From positions 1 through 25,125 of IMG/VR virus record IMGVR_UViG_3300008116_000256: a stretch of DNA of 25,125 bases; one strand, given 5' to 3'. Shown here piece by piece: positions 6,252-13,690 of the stretch (the stretch's first letter is position 1; each line of letters opens with the position of its first letter). The notes below the pieces were generated by a model, which made no database searches, was not told the DNA's origin, and saw nothing but the letters and a program-made list of their open reading frames with translations. A program made the translations under genes and the position numbers. The stretch is from a virus.

Positions 6252-8324
6252 ATGGCATTTCAAGTTAGTCCAGGCGTAAATGTATCCGAAGTTGACCTAA
6301 CTACCGTTATCCCAGCTGTTTCAACATCCGTTGGAGCTGTTGCTGGTGTATTTAGATGGGGTCCTGTTGGAAAAAGAACTTTAGTGAGTTCTGAAATCGA
6401 TTTAGTATCCAGATTCGGAAAACCTACCAATTATAATTCAGAAACATTCTTCACAGCTGCAAACTTCTTATCGTATGGTAACGCTCTTTACGTCGTAAGA
6501 GCTGCTAATACAACTGACTACTCCAATGGAGTGATTTCAGCTGTTGCTAATACAGGATCCGTTACAAACGCTCAAGTATTTGTTGTAAAAAACGATGACG
6601 TATATGAGTCTGTTAATACCGCAGTAGATACTGATGTTTTGTATATCGCAAGATATCCAGGTGAACTAGGAAACTCGTTGAAAATATCGGTTTGTGATAG
6701 CGTCAACGCCTACAGCAAATCCGTTGACATTCAAAATGGTAACGCCAACCTCGAGTTTGGTTTTATTGAAGCTGTTGTCGGAAGCAATACAATTACGTTT
6801 GGTGTTGCTAATAGTGCTACGGGAACTTTAGCAGAAGCAAACACTAGAATGGTTGCTGTGTTGGCAGAATTAACTGTTGGTGATGTCGTTGAGGTTGGAA
6901 ATAATTCTATAGGTAAGCAGTATTTGAAAATTACCTCACTACCAGCTTCAATAGGAACCAACTCCTCTTTTGCTAATTCGACATATAGATACTTCACTGC
7001 AAATGTTGATTCAGTTTATCAGCTTTCTACAGACTATGATAGCAATACATTCTCTAGATATTGGGAATACTTCAACAATGTAGATGGAGCTCCTGGCGTG
7101 TCTACTTTCCAATCTTCTCAGGGTAATTCTGCTGCTGTGGATGAGATTCACGTTGTTGTTGCTGATGAAGATGGAAAAATCACAGGTGTATCTGGTACGG
7201 TACTTGAAGTTTATGCAGGTCTTTCTAGATCAACCGATGCTAAAACTTCTGACGGTTCCACCAATTACTACAAGACTGTAGTAAACGATAATAGTAAGTA
7301 TGTGTGGTGGGCCAATGACAGATCAACAGCTCCTTCCAACACAGCACTAAATGTTGCTAGTGTTGACACTAAACCTATCACAATCTCTTTCCAACTAGGT
7401 CAAGATGGTGATGGTGAAGATGTGGTAGCTATTGGTACAATCTTAGCGGGATATGATTCGTTTACTTCTGCTGAAGAGGTTGATATTTCTTTAGTAATGA
7501 CTGGAAAATCAAGAGGGGGAGCTAATAGTGCCCAGATTGCTAATTACCTAGTAGACAATATTGCTGAGGTAAGAAAAGACTGTGTAGTGTTTGCTTCGCC
7601 AGACAAATCAGACGTTGTTAACAACAGCGCAGCAGATGAGGCTCAGGATATCGTTGATTTTAGAAACGGAGCTCGTGCTTCTTCGTATCTTGTGATTGAC
7701 TCTGGTTACAAATATCAGTACGACAAGTATAATGATATTTTCCGTTGGGTTCCTTTAAACGGAGATATTGCTGGTTTGTGTGTTAGAACAGATTCAACAA
7801 GAGATCCTTGGTTCTCTCCAGCAGGATTTAATCGCGGGCAGATTAAGAATCTCGTGAAGCTAGCGTTCAATCCTGACAAGGCAGAAAGAGATCTTCTATA
7901 CAAAAACGATGTTAATCCTGTTGTAACATTCCCTGGTCAAGGTACGGTTCTGTTTGGAGATAAAACAGCACTAGGCAAGCCAAGTGCTTTCGATAGAATT
8001 AACGTACGTAGACTATTCATTACCCTTGAAAAAGCTATTTCCACTGCAGCAAGATCCTCGCTATTTGAATTCAATGATGAATTCACAAGAGCTCAGTTTG
8101 TTGCTCTTGTAGAACCATTCTTACGCGATGTACAAGGTCGCAGAGGTATTTTGGATTATAGGGTTGTTTGCGATGAAACAAACAATACTGGCGATGTAAT
8201 TGATAGGAATGAATTTGTCGGAGATATATACGTGAAGCCAGCAAAAGCTATCAACTTTATTCAACTCAACTTTGTTGCTGTTAGAACGGGTGTTGCGTAT
8301 AAAGAAGCTGTTGGTAGATTTTAA
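6252..8324 (+). CDS. gp18: Contractile tail sheath protein gp18
   Basis: A 690-residue homologue of T4 gp18 (659 aa), the subunit of the contractile sheath that surrounds the gp19 tube. The N-terminus MAFQVSPGVNVSEVDLTTVI with RWGPVGKRTLV and ETFFTAANFLSYGNALYVVR is diagnostic. The conserved C-terminal sheath core (about 540-690) includes WFSPAGFNRGQIKN, INVRRLFITLEKAI and the last strand region ending AYKEAVGRF. The middle (about 100-450) is variable and beta-rich, as expected for the protruding domains. TAGGAG (6239-6244) lies 7 bases before the ATG. A perfect late promoter precedes it, which suits a protein needed in well over a hundred copies per virion. Confidence 0.97.
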   Translation: MAFQVSPGVNVSEVDLTTVIPAVSTSVGAVAGVFRWGPVGKRTLVSSEIDLVSRFGKPTNYNSETFFTAANFLSYGNALYVVRAANTTDYSNGVISAVANTGSVTNAQVFVVKNDDVYESVNTAVDTDVLYIARYPGELGNSLKISVCDSVNAYSKSVDIQNGNANLEFGFIEAVVGSNTITFGVANSATGTLAEANTRMVAVLAELTVGDVVEVGNNSIGKQYLKITSLPASIGTNSSFANSTYRYFTANVDSVYQLSTDYDSNTFSRYWEYFNNVDGAPGVSTFQSSQGNSAAVDEIHVVVADEDGKITGVSGTVLEVYAGLSRSTDAKTSDGSTNYYKTVVNDNSKYVWWANDRSTAPSNTALNVASVDTKPITISFQLGQDGDGEDVVAIGTILAGYDSFTSAEEVDISLVMTGKSRGGANSAQIANYLVDNIAEVRKDCVVFASPDKSDVVNNSAADEAQDIVDFRNGARASSYLVIDSGYKYQYDKYNDIFRWVPLNGDIAGLCVRTDSTRDPWFSPAGFNRGQIKNLVKLAFNPDKAERDLLYKNDVNPVVTFPGQGTVLFGDKTALGKPSAFDRINVRRLFITLEKAISTAARSSLFEFNDEFTRAQFVALVEPFLRDVQGRRGILDYRVVCDETNNTGDVIDRNEFVGDIYVKPAKAINFIQLNFVAVRTGVAYKEAVGRF

Positions 8325-8340
8325 TCAAGGAGAAACATAA

Positions 8341-8850
8341 ATGGCTTTCAATATTAATGCATTTAAATCGGTAGTTAGTACTACCGATTTTGCAAGACCA
8401 TCGTTATTTCAGGTATTCATTTCTACTCCACCAGGAGTTACTCCGCTAATTCCTTTCAGCCCATTTTTGGTTCGTTCAGCAAGCTTGCCAGCCTCTACAG
8501 TAGGACAGATTGCTATTCCATACGGTGGAAGAACAATCAAAATTGCAGGTGAAAGAACATATGGAGACTGGTCGACTACCGTTATGAATGATGAGGGATT
8601 TATCATCAGAAACGCAGTTGAACAATGGATTGATATTATCAACCAAAGAACAACTAACTTTAGAGCATTTCCTAGCGAGTACAAAGTTGATCTTACTGTA
8701 TCACAATACTCTAAAAAAGGTCCTCCACTAAAGCTAATCAAACTTGTTGGATGTTTCCCAACAGCGGTTAGTGAAATTGGACTTGATTGGGGTACACCTG
8801 ACGCGATTGAAGAATTTAGTATTACTTGGTCTTACGACTACTGGGAATGA
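8341..8850 (+). CDS. gp19: Tail tube protein gp19
   Basis: A 169-residue homologue of T4 gp19 (163 aa), the subunit that stacks in hexameric rings to form the inner tube. The order sheath-tube and the sequence pattern (FARPSLFQVFISTPPG, VRSASLPASTVGQIAIPYGG, IKIAGERTYGDWSTTVMND, ending SITWSYDYWE) are characteristic. AAGGAG (8327-8332) lies 8 bases before ATG 8341, 16 bases after the gene 18 stop, so it is probably co-transcribed with the sheath gene. An 11-bp perfect inverted repeat lies inside its first 50 bases. Confidence 0.95.
   Translation: MAFNINAFKSVVSTTDFARPSLFQVFISTPPGVTPLIPFSPFLVRSASLPASTVGQIAIPYGGRTIKIAGERTYGDWSTTVMNDEGFIIRNAVEQWIDIINQRTTNFRAFPSEYKVDLTVSQYSKKGPPLKLIKLVGCFPTAVSEIGLDWGTPDAIEEFSITWSYDYWE
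8365..8390 (+). repeat. Perfect 11-bp inverted repeat within the start of gene 19
   Basis: AAATCGGTAGT (8365-8375) and ACTACCGATTT (8380-8390) are exact reverse complements separated by the tetraloop TAGT. In mRNA this gives an uninterrupted 11-bp hairpin beginning 24 bases after the A of the gene 19 start codon, within the footprint of an initiating ribosome or just beyond it. Confidence 0.7.
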
Positions 8851-8854
8851 AATG

Positions 8855-8885
8855 AGAGGGGCTCTGCCCCTCTTCTAACAAGAGG
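8855..8885 (+). promoter_or_regulatory. Two mutually exclusive hairpins between genes 19 and 20
   Basis: AGAGGGGC (8855-8862) pairs with GCCCCTCT (8866-8873) around a 3-base loop, a GC-rich stem that could act as a weak terminator (only short T-run TTCT follows) or processing site. CCTCTT (8869-8874), part of its right arm, can instead pair with AAGAGG (8880-8885), which contains the gene 20 Shine-Dalgarno (AGAGGA 8881-8886). Both stems cannot form at once, so the first would free and the second would hide the portal gene's ribosome site. The pairing is read directly; a regulatory role is inference. Confidence 0.5.
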
Positions 8886-8890
8886 ATAAT

Positions 8891-10411
8891 ATGGCCAGTT
8901 TGTTTGGGTACGAGTTTAGAAAGCAGGTACCAGAAGAGGAACCAGTTTCTTTTGCACCACCGTCTAATGATGACGGTGCTGTTGTTGTGGCTGCTGGTGG
9001 TGCTTATGGTACTTTTGTAGACTTAGAAGGTACTGCAAGAACAGAAGCAGAATTAGTAACAAGATATAGGGATATGTCTCTTGTCGCTGATGTGGAGCGT
9101 GCAGTAGATGAGATTGTAAATGAATCTATTGTTACGGACGTACGACATGATACAGTTAAGATAAATCTTGATAAATTAAACTATCCAGAAAACATTACAA
9201 CTATTATAACTCAAGAGTTTGATAATATCAAAATCCTCTTGGATTTTGAAAATCAGGCATATGAAATTTTCAAAAAGTGGTATGTGGATGGAAGGTTGTA
9301 CTACCATGCAATCATTGACGACGCTAATCCTCGTCTTGGTATTCGCGAACTAAGAAACATCGATCCTAGAAAGATCAGAAAAGTAAGAGAACAGAAAAAG
9401 AAAAGAGATCCTAAATCTCAAACTGTTCTCACACAAAATCAACGTGAGTATTTTATATACAATGAAAAAGGTTACAACGCGCAAGGAATTGGTAGTGGTG
9501 CAGTAGCTGCATCTACTACAGGAGTCAAAATTGCAAAGGACTCTATTGTTCACTGTGTGTCAGGTTTGATGGACAACAATGGCTCAATGGTGCTCTCTTA
9601 TTTGCACAAAGCCATTAAACCTTTGAACCAGCTAAGAGTACTTGAAGATGCAACAGTAATTTACAGACTTTCAAGAGCTCCAGAAAGAAGAATATTTTAT
9701 ATTGACGTTGGCAATCTACCGAAGATGAAAGCCGAGCAATATCTTCGAGATATGATGATCCGTCATAAGAATCGGCTAGTATATGACGCATCTACTGGTG
9801 AGGTGAGAGACGACAGAAAATTCATGACAATGCTGGAAGACTATTGGCTTCCTCGTCGTGAAGGTGGTAGAGGTACCGAGATTACAACTCTTCCAGGAGG
9901 AGAGAATCTAGGTAAGATTGAAGATGTGGAGTACTTCCAACAAAAACTATACCAATCTCTCAGCGTTCCAGTAACAAGACTTCAGTCTGAGCAAGTTTAT
10001 TCTATTGGACGTGCAACAGAGATCACAAGAGACGAAGTTAAATTTAGTAAGTTTATTAAAAGACTCAGATCTCGCTTTTCAATGCTTTTTCTTAAGTGCC
10101 TTGAAAAACAATTAGTATTAAAAGGAGTGGTGACAACTGACGACTGGAAATTAATGTCTCAGTTTATTGAGTTTGACTTTGCAAGCGACGACTATTACGA
10201 AGAACTAAAAGAAACAGAAGTACTAACTACAAGAGTACAGGTTGCAAGCCAAATGGCTCCGTACATTGGAAAGTATTATTCGCACGACTGGGTTAGAAAA
10301 CAGATCTTCAAACAGAATGATGAAGAGATGTCAGAGCAGGATTCTAGGATAAAAGATGAGTTAAAAAACAATCTTTTATATCCTCCTCCACCAGAAGAGA
10401 TTCAACAATAA
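8891..10411 (+). CDS. gp20: Portal vertex protein gp20
   Basis: A 506-residue homologue of T4 gp20 (524 aa), the dodecameric portal through which DNA is pumped by gp17 and on which prohead assembly starts. Diagnostic stretches are LVTRYRDMSLVADVERAVDE (55-74), AYEIFKKWYVDGRLYYHAII, IRELRNIDPRKIRKVR, the crown/stem region around YRLSRAPERRIFYIDVGNLP and EDYWLPRREGGRGTEITTLPGG. Start ATG 8891 has AGAGGA 4 bases upstream. The C-terminus ends with a proline run. The upstream hairpin pair may limit its expression relative to the abundant tail proteins before it. Marine gp20 genes of this type are the classic PCR marker for T4-like cyanomyoviruses and relatives. Confidence 0.96.
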   Translation: MASLFGYEFRKQVPEEEPVSFAPPSNDDGAVVVAAGGAYGTFVDLEGTARTEAELVTRYRDMSLVADVERAVDEIVNESIVTDVRHDTVKINLDKLNYPENITTIITQEFDNIKILLDFENQAYEIFKKWYVDGRLYYHAIIDDANPRLGIRELRNIDPRKIRKVREQKKKRDPKSQTVLTQNQREYFIYNEKGYNAQGIGSGAVAASTTGVKIAKDSIVHCVSGLMDNNGSMVLSYLHKAIKPLNQLRVLEDATVIYRLSRAPERRIFYIDVGNLPKMKAEQYLRDMMIRHKNRLVYDASTGEVRDDRKFMTMLEDYWLPRREGGRGTEITTLPGGENLGKIEDVEYFQQKLYQSLSVPVTRLQSEQVYSIGRATEITRDEVKFSKFIKRLRSRFSMLFLKCLEKQLVLKGVVTTDDWKLMSQFIEFDFASDDYYEELKETEVLTTRVQVASQMAPYIGKYYSHDWVRKQIFKQNDEEMSEQDSRIKDELKNNLLYPPPPEEIQQ

Positions 10412-10423
10412 ATAGGAGATATG

Positions 10424-10657
10424 ATGGAAGTCGAAACACAACAATATGAATTAAGTGATCTTGTGAAGCTTGCCTATGAGGATCAACCAGCTCAAATGCA
10501 GGATGTTTTTAATGAGCTGATGGGAAGTAGAGTTCAAAACTCTATCGGACAAAGAAAATACGAGATTGCACAGAATTTTTTTAATTCTGCACAAGAAGTA
10601 GATGCAGATTACGAAGAACAAGAAGAAGAGGATTTAGTAGATGGCCAAAACTCTTAA
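10424..10657 (+). CDS. gp67: Small acidic prohead core protein, gp67-like by position
   Basis: A 77-residue acidic protein in the place of T4 gene 67, between the portal and the prohead protease. T4 gp67 (80 aa) is a prohead core component with an acidic C-terminus that gp21 destroys during maturation. Here the first half is helical (DLVKLAYEDQPAQMQDVFNE, then GQRKYEIAQNFF, a pattern I associate with gp67-like proteins) and the end is a Glu/Asp run (DADYEEQEEEDLVDG). ATG 10424 is preferred over ATG 10421 because AGGAG (10414-10418) would be only 2 bases from the latter. The end overlaps the next gene by 17 bases. The assignment rests on synteny and composition. Confidence 0.65.
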   Translation: MEVETQQYELSDLVKLAYEDQPAQMQDVFNELMGSRVQNSIGQRKYEIAQNFFNSAQEVDADYEEQEEEDLVDGQNS

Positions 10658-11636
10658 ACAAATGCTGGAGGTATACGCTCCTAAGTCGAAAGACGAGAAG
10701 CGTTTTAAAGACAAGCACGTTGTCGCTAAGTACAAGCTGGATGAGCCTTCAAAGGACGATAAAGTTTTCACTGGAAGTAATGTGAAAGAAGTTGACAGAG
10801 AAAACACTCGTCATGGGTATAAGACCGGTAATGATGAAAAAGTCTATGAGCAACACGATTACACAGATGGTAAGATTGGTACTGTAGAAGTTATCCATCC
10901 AAAAGCCATTGTCGTAAGCCATGCAGGAAAAGGCAAGTACAAAGTTCACAAGGTTGGCAAAGAGTTTAGTGACGGTATCAAAGTTGGAGAGCATCTGACT
11001 GACTCTGAACTCGATGATGCTACAGAAATGGGTGCTAAGATCTATAACAGAAATACTCAGACCAAAACAAAAATCAAAGAAGAAGCTCTTGACGAGAAGA
11101 AACTTACTCCAGCTGAAATGAAGAAGCGTGAGCAAGTAGCAAAAGCTCTCAAGCGTGAAAATCCTAATATGCCAATGGCCAAGAAAATGGCAATCGCTAC
11201 TGCTACAGCAAAACGTGTTGCTGAAGAAGATCTTCACGAGAGCGAAGACTCACATAAGGCGTTTCAGGATCATCATAATAAAGCTGCAAAGACAATCAAA
11301 GATATCACAAAGACACTTTCAGATCACTACAATACTGTAACAAATAAGAACCAGTATAATAAAGGTGAAGCTCAGTGGCATCATGTTAGTGCAATTAAAA
11401 ACATCAACAGACAACTAGAAGATTTGCAGCAGGTGGTTGCTCAGGAAGTTGATTATAGCAAACCACCAAAGCCACTTAAAGAAGGTATTCAACTTGACGA
11501 CGAAGGTCTTGAACTACTGAACATTGTGTACGACAGTCTCACAGACGAGAACAAAGTAGTGCTAGAAGATATTATCGAAAACAATCCAGACCAATTGGTT
11601 GAGTTCCTTGATCAGCTGGAGGTGGATAATGGCTAG
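10641..11636 (+). CDS. Prohead core-associated protein in the gene 68 position
   Basis: A 331-residue, highly charged, lysine-rich protein. It lies where T4 has gene 68 (prohead core), but is more than twice as long as T4 gp68 (about 141 aa). Visible parts: an N-terminal RFKDKHVVAKYKLDEPSKDD and a beta-like middle with HPKAIVVSHAGKGKYKVHKV (87-106); a segment LTPAEMKKREQVAKALKREN plus PMAKKMAIATATAKRVAEED (156-195), a pattern I recall recurring in phage head proteins; a helical region (200-270) and an acidic C-terminus. No catalytic motif is visible. ATG 10641 overlaps the end of the gp67-like gene. A scaffold or internal head role is inferred from position; the protein could be a precursor processed by gp21. 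Confidence 0.55.
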   Translation: MAKTLKQMLEVYAPKSKDEKRFKDKHVVAKYKLDEPSKDDKVFTGSNVKEVDRENTRHGYKTGNDEKVYEQHDYTDGKIGTVEVIHPKAIVVSHAGKGKYKVHKVGKEFSDGIKVGEHLTDSELDDATEMGAKIYNRNTQTKTKIKEEALDEKKLTPAEMKKREQVAKALKRENPNMPMAKKMAIATATAKRVAEEDLHESEDSHKAFQDHHNKAAKTIKDITKTLSDHYNTVTNKNQYNKGEAQWHHVSAIKNINRQLEDLQQVVAQEVDYSKPPKPLKEGIQLDDEGLELLNIVYDSLTDENKVVLEDIIENNPDQLVEFLDQLEVDNG

Positions 11637-11970
11637 AGTTCTTTCTAATCAGCTAGGTGGTAAATATGTTGTGCAGTGTACTGCCAACGATACAATTCAA
11701 GTTGCCTCTGCAAACGCTACTGCAAGTGAAACAGTAACTGGTCTAACTATCAATCAAGTGTGGTTCGGATTAGATTCTGGGTACTGGAAGATCAGCAGGG
11801 GAGCAAACACTCTCGTCATTTCAGACACAACTGGATACCTGGACTTTTCAGGTGCTGGTCAAGCACTGACTCTCGATTCAGCTGCAAATGTAGTTGTTAA
11901 CTGCACAACTGCCAACTGCACACTAATCATAGATTTCACCAAGCAATCCTCATTCACTAGCGAGTACTAA
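11629..11970 (+). CDS. Unknown small beta-rich protein between the prohead core and protease genes
   Basis: A 113-residue protein not recognised by family. Composition is rich in Thr, Ala, Asn, Ser and Val in alternating patterns typical of beta strands (YVVQCTANDTIQVASANATA, VVVNCTTANCTLIIDFTK), with three Cys, of which two sit in the NCTTANC stretch near the C-terminus. GGAGG (11618-11622) lies 6 bases before ATG 11629, which overlaps the stop of the preceding gene by 8 bases (ATGGCTAG), so the start is well supported. Its location between prohead core and protease genes suggests a virion or prohead component such as a small decoration or internal protein; nothing in the sequence shows it directly. 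Confidence 0.7.
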   Translation: MARVLSNQLGGKYVVQCTANDTIQVASANATASETVTGLTINQVWFGLDSGYWKISRGANTLVISDTTGYLDFSGAGQALTLDSAANVVVNCTTANCTLIIDFTKQSSFTSEY

Positions 11971-11971
11971 G

Positions 11972-12619
11972 ATGAAGTTAATTAGCGAAGTATATGAAAA
12001 GGTAAATTTCCTTATAGAAGAAAAGGAAGGTAAGAAGAACTTCTTCATCGAAGGTATCTTCATGGTTTCTGAAAAAGGCAATAAGAATAATAGAGTCTAC
12101 AGAAAACATATTTTGGATAGAGAAGTTGAGAGATACAATAGAGAATATATTAAAGAAAACAGAGCATTTGGAGAATTAGGCCATCCACAAGGTCCTAACA
12201 TCAATCTCGAGAGAACAGCTATTCTTATCAAGTCTTTAGTTAGCGAGGGAAATAACTTTATTGGCAAGGCCAAGGTTATGGAAACTCCTTATGGAAATAT
12301 TGTAAAAAATATTATTATGGAAGGAGGAACTGTTGGTGTTTCTTCAAGAGGCATGGGTTCACTAAAGATGAATGACAGCGGCTTAAACGAAGTTCAAGAC
12401 GACTTCTATCTTGCAACAGCAGCAGATGTTGTTGCCGATCCTTCTGCTCCAGGCGCATTCGTGCGAGGAATCATGGAAGGTGTTGAGTGGGTATGGGATA
12501 ACGGAGTTCTTAAACCTCAGCAAGTAGAAGAAATGAAACAAACAATTCAGAAGGCATCAAGTAGAAACCTAGAAGAGGCCCAGCTTAAAGTCTTCAAGCA
12601 ATTCATCAATTCACTGTAA
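11972..12619 (+). CDS. gp21: Prohead core maturation protease gp21
   Basis: A 215-residue homologue of T4 gp21 (212 aa), the herpesvirus-like serine protease built into the prohead core that cleaves scaffold, core and capsid proteins after the Glu of (L/I)xE sites. The expected catalytic His is in RAFGELGHPQGP (H71) and the Ser in GTVGVSSRGMGS (S124/S125); AADVVADPSAPGAF (150-163) is the conserved block after the Ser. Start ATG 11972 follows the previous stop by 1 base with only a weak GAG upstream, so it probably depends on coupled translation. The C-terminal helix EEAQLKVFKQFINSL may be removed by autoprocessing, as is known for T4 gp21. Confidence 0.93.
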   Translation: MKLISEVYEKVNFLIEEKEGKKNFFIEGIFMVSEKGNKNNRVYRKHILDREVERYNREYIKENRAFGELGHPQGPNINLERTAILIKSLVSEGNNFIGKAKVMETPYGNIVKNIIMEGGTVGVSSRGMGSLKMNDSGLNEVQDDFYLATAADVVADPSAPGAFVRGIMEGVEWVWDNGVLKPQQVEEMKQTIQKASSRNLEEAQLKVFKQFINSL

Positions 12620-12629
12620 ATCTCAATTA

Positions 12630-12637
12630 TATAAATA
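12630..12637 (+). promoter_or_regulatory. T4-type late promoter (TATAAATA) for gene 22
   Basis: A perfect TATAAATA in the 44-base gap between genes 21 and 22, 26 bases before the gene 22 ATG. It separates the abundant scaffold and capsid genes from the low-copy protease, matching the T4 design. Confidence 0.75.
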
Positions 12638-12663
12638 ATAAAGATACTTTAAGGAGTAAACAA

Positions 12664-13650
12664 ATGGCAACAAAACAACAACTAGATGAATTACAAGTGG
12701 GTGGTGGTGCTACTGGTGTCTCAATGGTTCCAGATGCTGGCACTAAGAAAACCACTTTGCCTAATTCTAAAAGTCAAGGTGACATGGCATCTCAGAAACT
12801 TGCTGGTGATCAAGAAGAAACAGATCCAGCAAATAACACAAAGCCAACTGGTGATATGTCTGCTCAAAATGCAGCTACTATCGCAACTAAACCTAGCGCA
12901 GCAGGTGCAAGCATGAAAGAACACATCGACGCAATGTTTAATGGTGAAGATCTCTCAGAAGACTTCAGACAAAAAGCATCAACAATCTTCGAAGCAGCTG
13001 TCCAGGCTCGCATTGCTGAAGAGTTGGTCTCTATTGAAGAGCAGTACGAACAAAAACTAGAAGAAGCTGTTTCTGAAATCGCTTCTGAGCTAACTGCTAA
13101 ACTAGATGACTATCTAGATTACTGTGTTGAGCAGTGGATGGCAGAAAATGAAGTTGCTATCGAAGCTTCGCTAAGATCAGAAATCACAGAAGAGTTCATG
13201 GACGGTCTAAAGAACCTCTTTGCTGAAAACTATATTGAGATCCCAGAAGACAAGCTAGATGTTCTAGAGCAATTGACTGCTAAAGTCGAAGAGCTAGAGA
13301 ACAAACTCAACAGCTCGATCTCTGAGAATATCGAACTCAACAAAACAATCGACGAATACACAAAGCAAGAAATCTTCGACAACGTTGCTGAGGGTCTAGC
13401 TCTTACCCAGGTAGAGAAGCTACGCCAGCTAGCAGAGGGTATTGATTTTGATGGTATGCAATCGTATCAGAAGAAGTTGGTCCTCGTCAAGGAAAACTAT
13501 TTCCCAAGCCAGTCTCCTAAAGCTGCTGCAGCTAAAGAAGAAGATGATGCTATCGGAAACAATGATCTAGCAGAAGACACCCAGATCACTTTCCAGGATC
13601 AGTCAGTTAAGCGCTATTTCTCGGCTATTTCGCGCACAACAAAAGTATAA
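12664..13650 (+). CDS. gp22: Prohead scaffold (major core) protein gp22
   Basis: A 328-residue acidic protein in the gene 22 place between protease and capsid. T4 gp22 (269 aa) is the main prohead scaffold, a helical protein destroyed by gp21. Here residues 1-80 are low-complexity (Gly, Ala, Thr, Gln), followed by long heptad-like helices (about 85-260), for example IFEAAVQARIAEELVSIEEQ and LEQLTAKVEELENKLNSSIS, a clear coiled coil. The C-terminal part KEEDDAIGNNDLAED and SVKRYFSAISRTTK matches the pattern I recall from marine gp22 ends. AAGGAG (12651-12656) lies 7 bases before ATG 12664. Its last codon and stop overlap the late promoter of gene 23. Confidence 0.88.
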   Translation: MATKQQLDELQVGGGATGVSMVPDAGTKKTTLPNSKSQGDMASQKLAGDQEETDPANNTKPTGDMSAQNAATIATKPSAAGASMKEHIDAMFNGEDLSEDFRQKASTIFEAAVQARIAEELVSIEEQYEQKLEEAVSEIASELTAKLDDYLDYCVEQWMAENEVAIEASLRSEITEEFMDGLKNLFAENYIEIPEDKLDVLEQLTAKVEELENKLNSSISENIELNKTIDEYTKQEIFDNVAEGLALTQVEKLRQLAEGIDFDGMQSYQKKLVLVKENYFPSQSPKAAAAKEEDDAIGNNDLAEDTQITFQDQSVKRYFSAISRTTKV

Positions 13651-13653
13651 ATA
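13646..13653 (+). promoter_or_regulatory. T4-type late promoter (TATAAATA) for gene 23
   Basis: A perfect TATAAATA overlapping the last codon and stop of gene 22 (stop 13648-13650), 37 bases before the gene 23 ATG. The following leader carries AAGGAG (13677-13682). Confidence 0.75.
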
Positions 13654-13690
13654 AGAAGAATTATTATCAACCCCGTAAGGAGAAGTAAAA

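Noticed and set aside
8409-8741. Long open frames on the minus strand, such as opposite gene 19 and gene 68
   Set aside because: They lie wholly opposite well-supported genes, lack ribosome sites and resemble no family; every real gene here is on the + strand.
10407-10414. AATAAATA just before the gp67-like gene
   Set aside because: Transcription from it would start at or after the Shine-Dalgarno (10414-10418), leaving no ribosome site for the gene.
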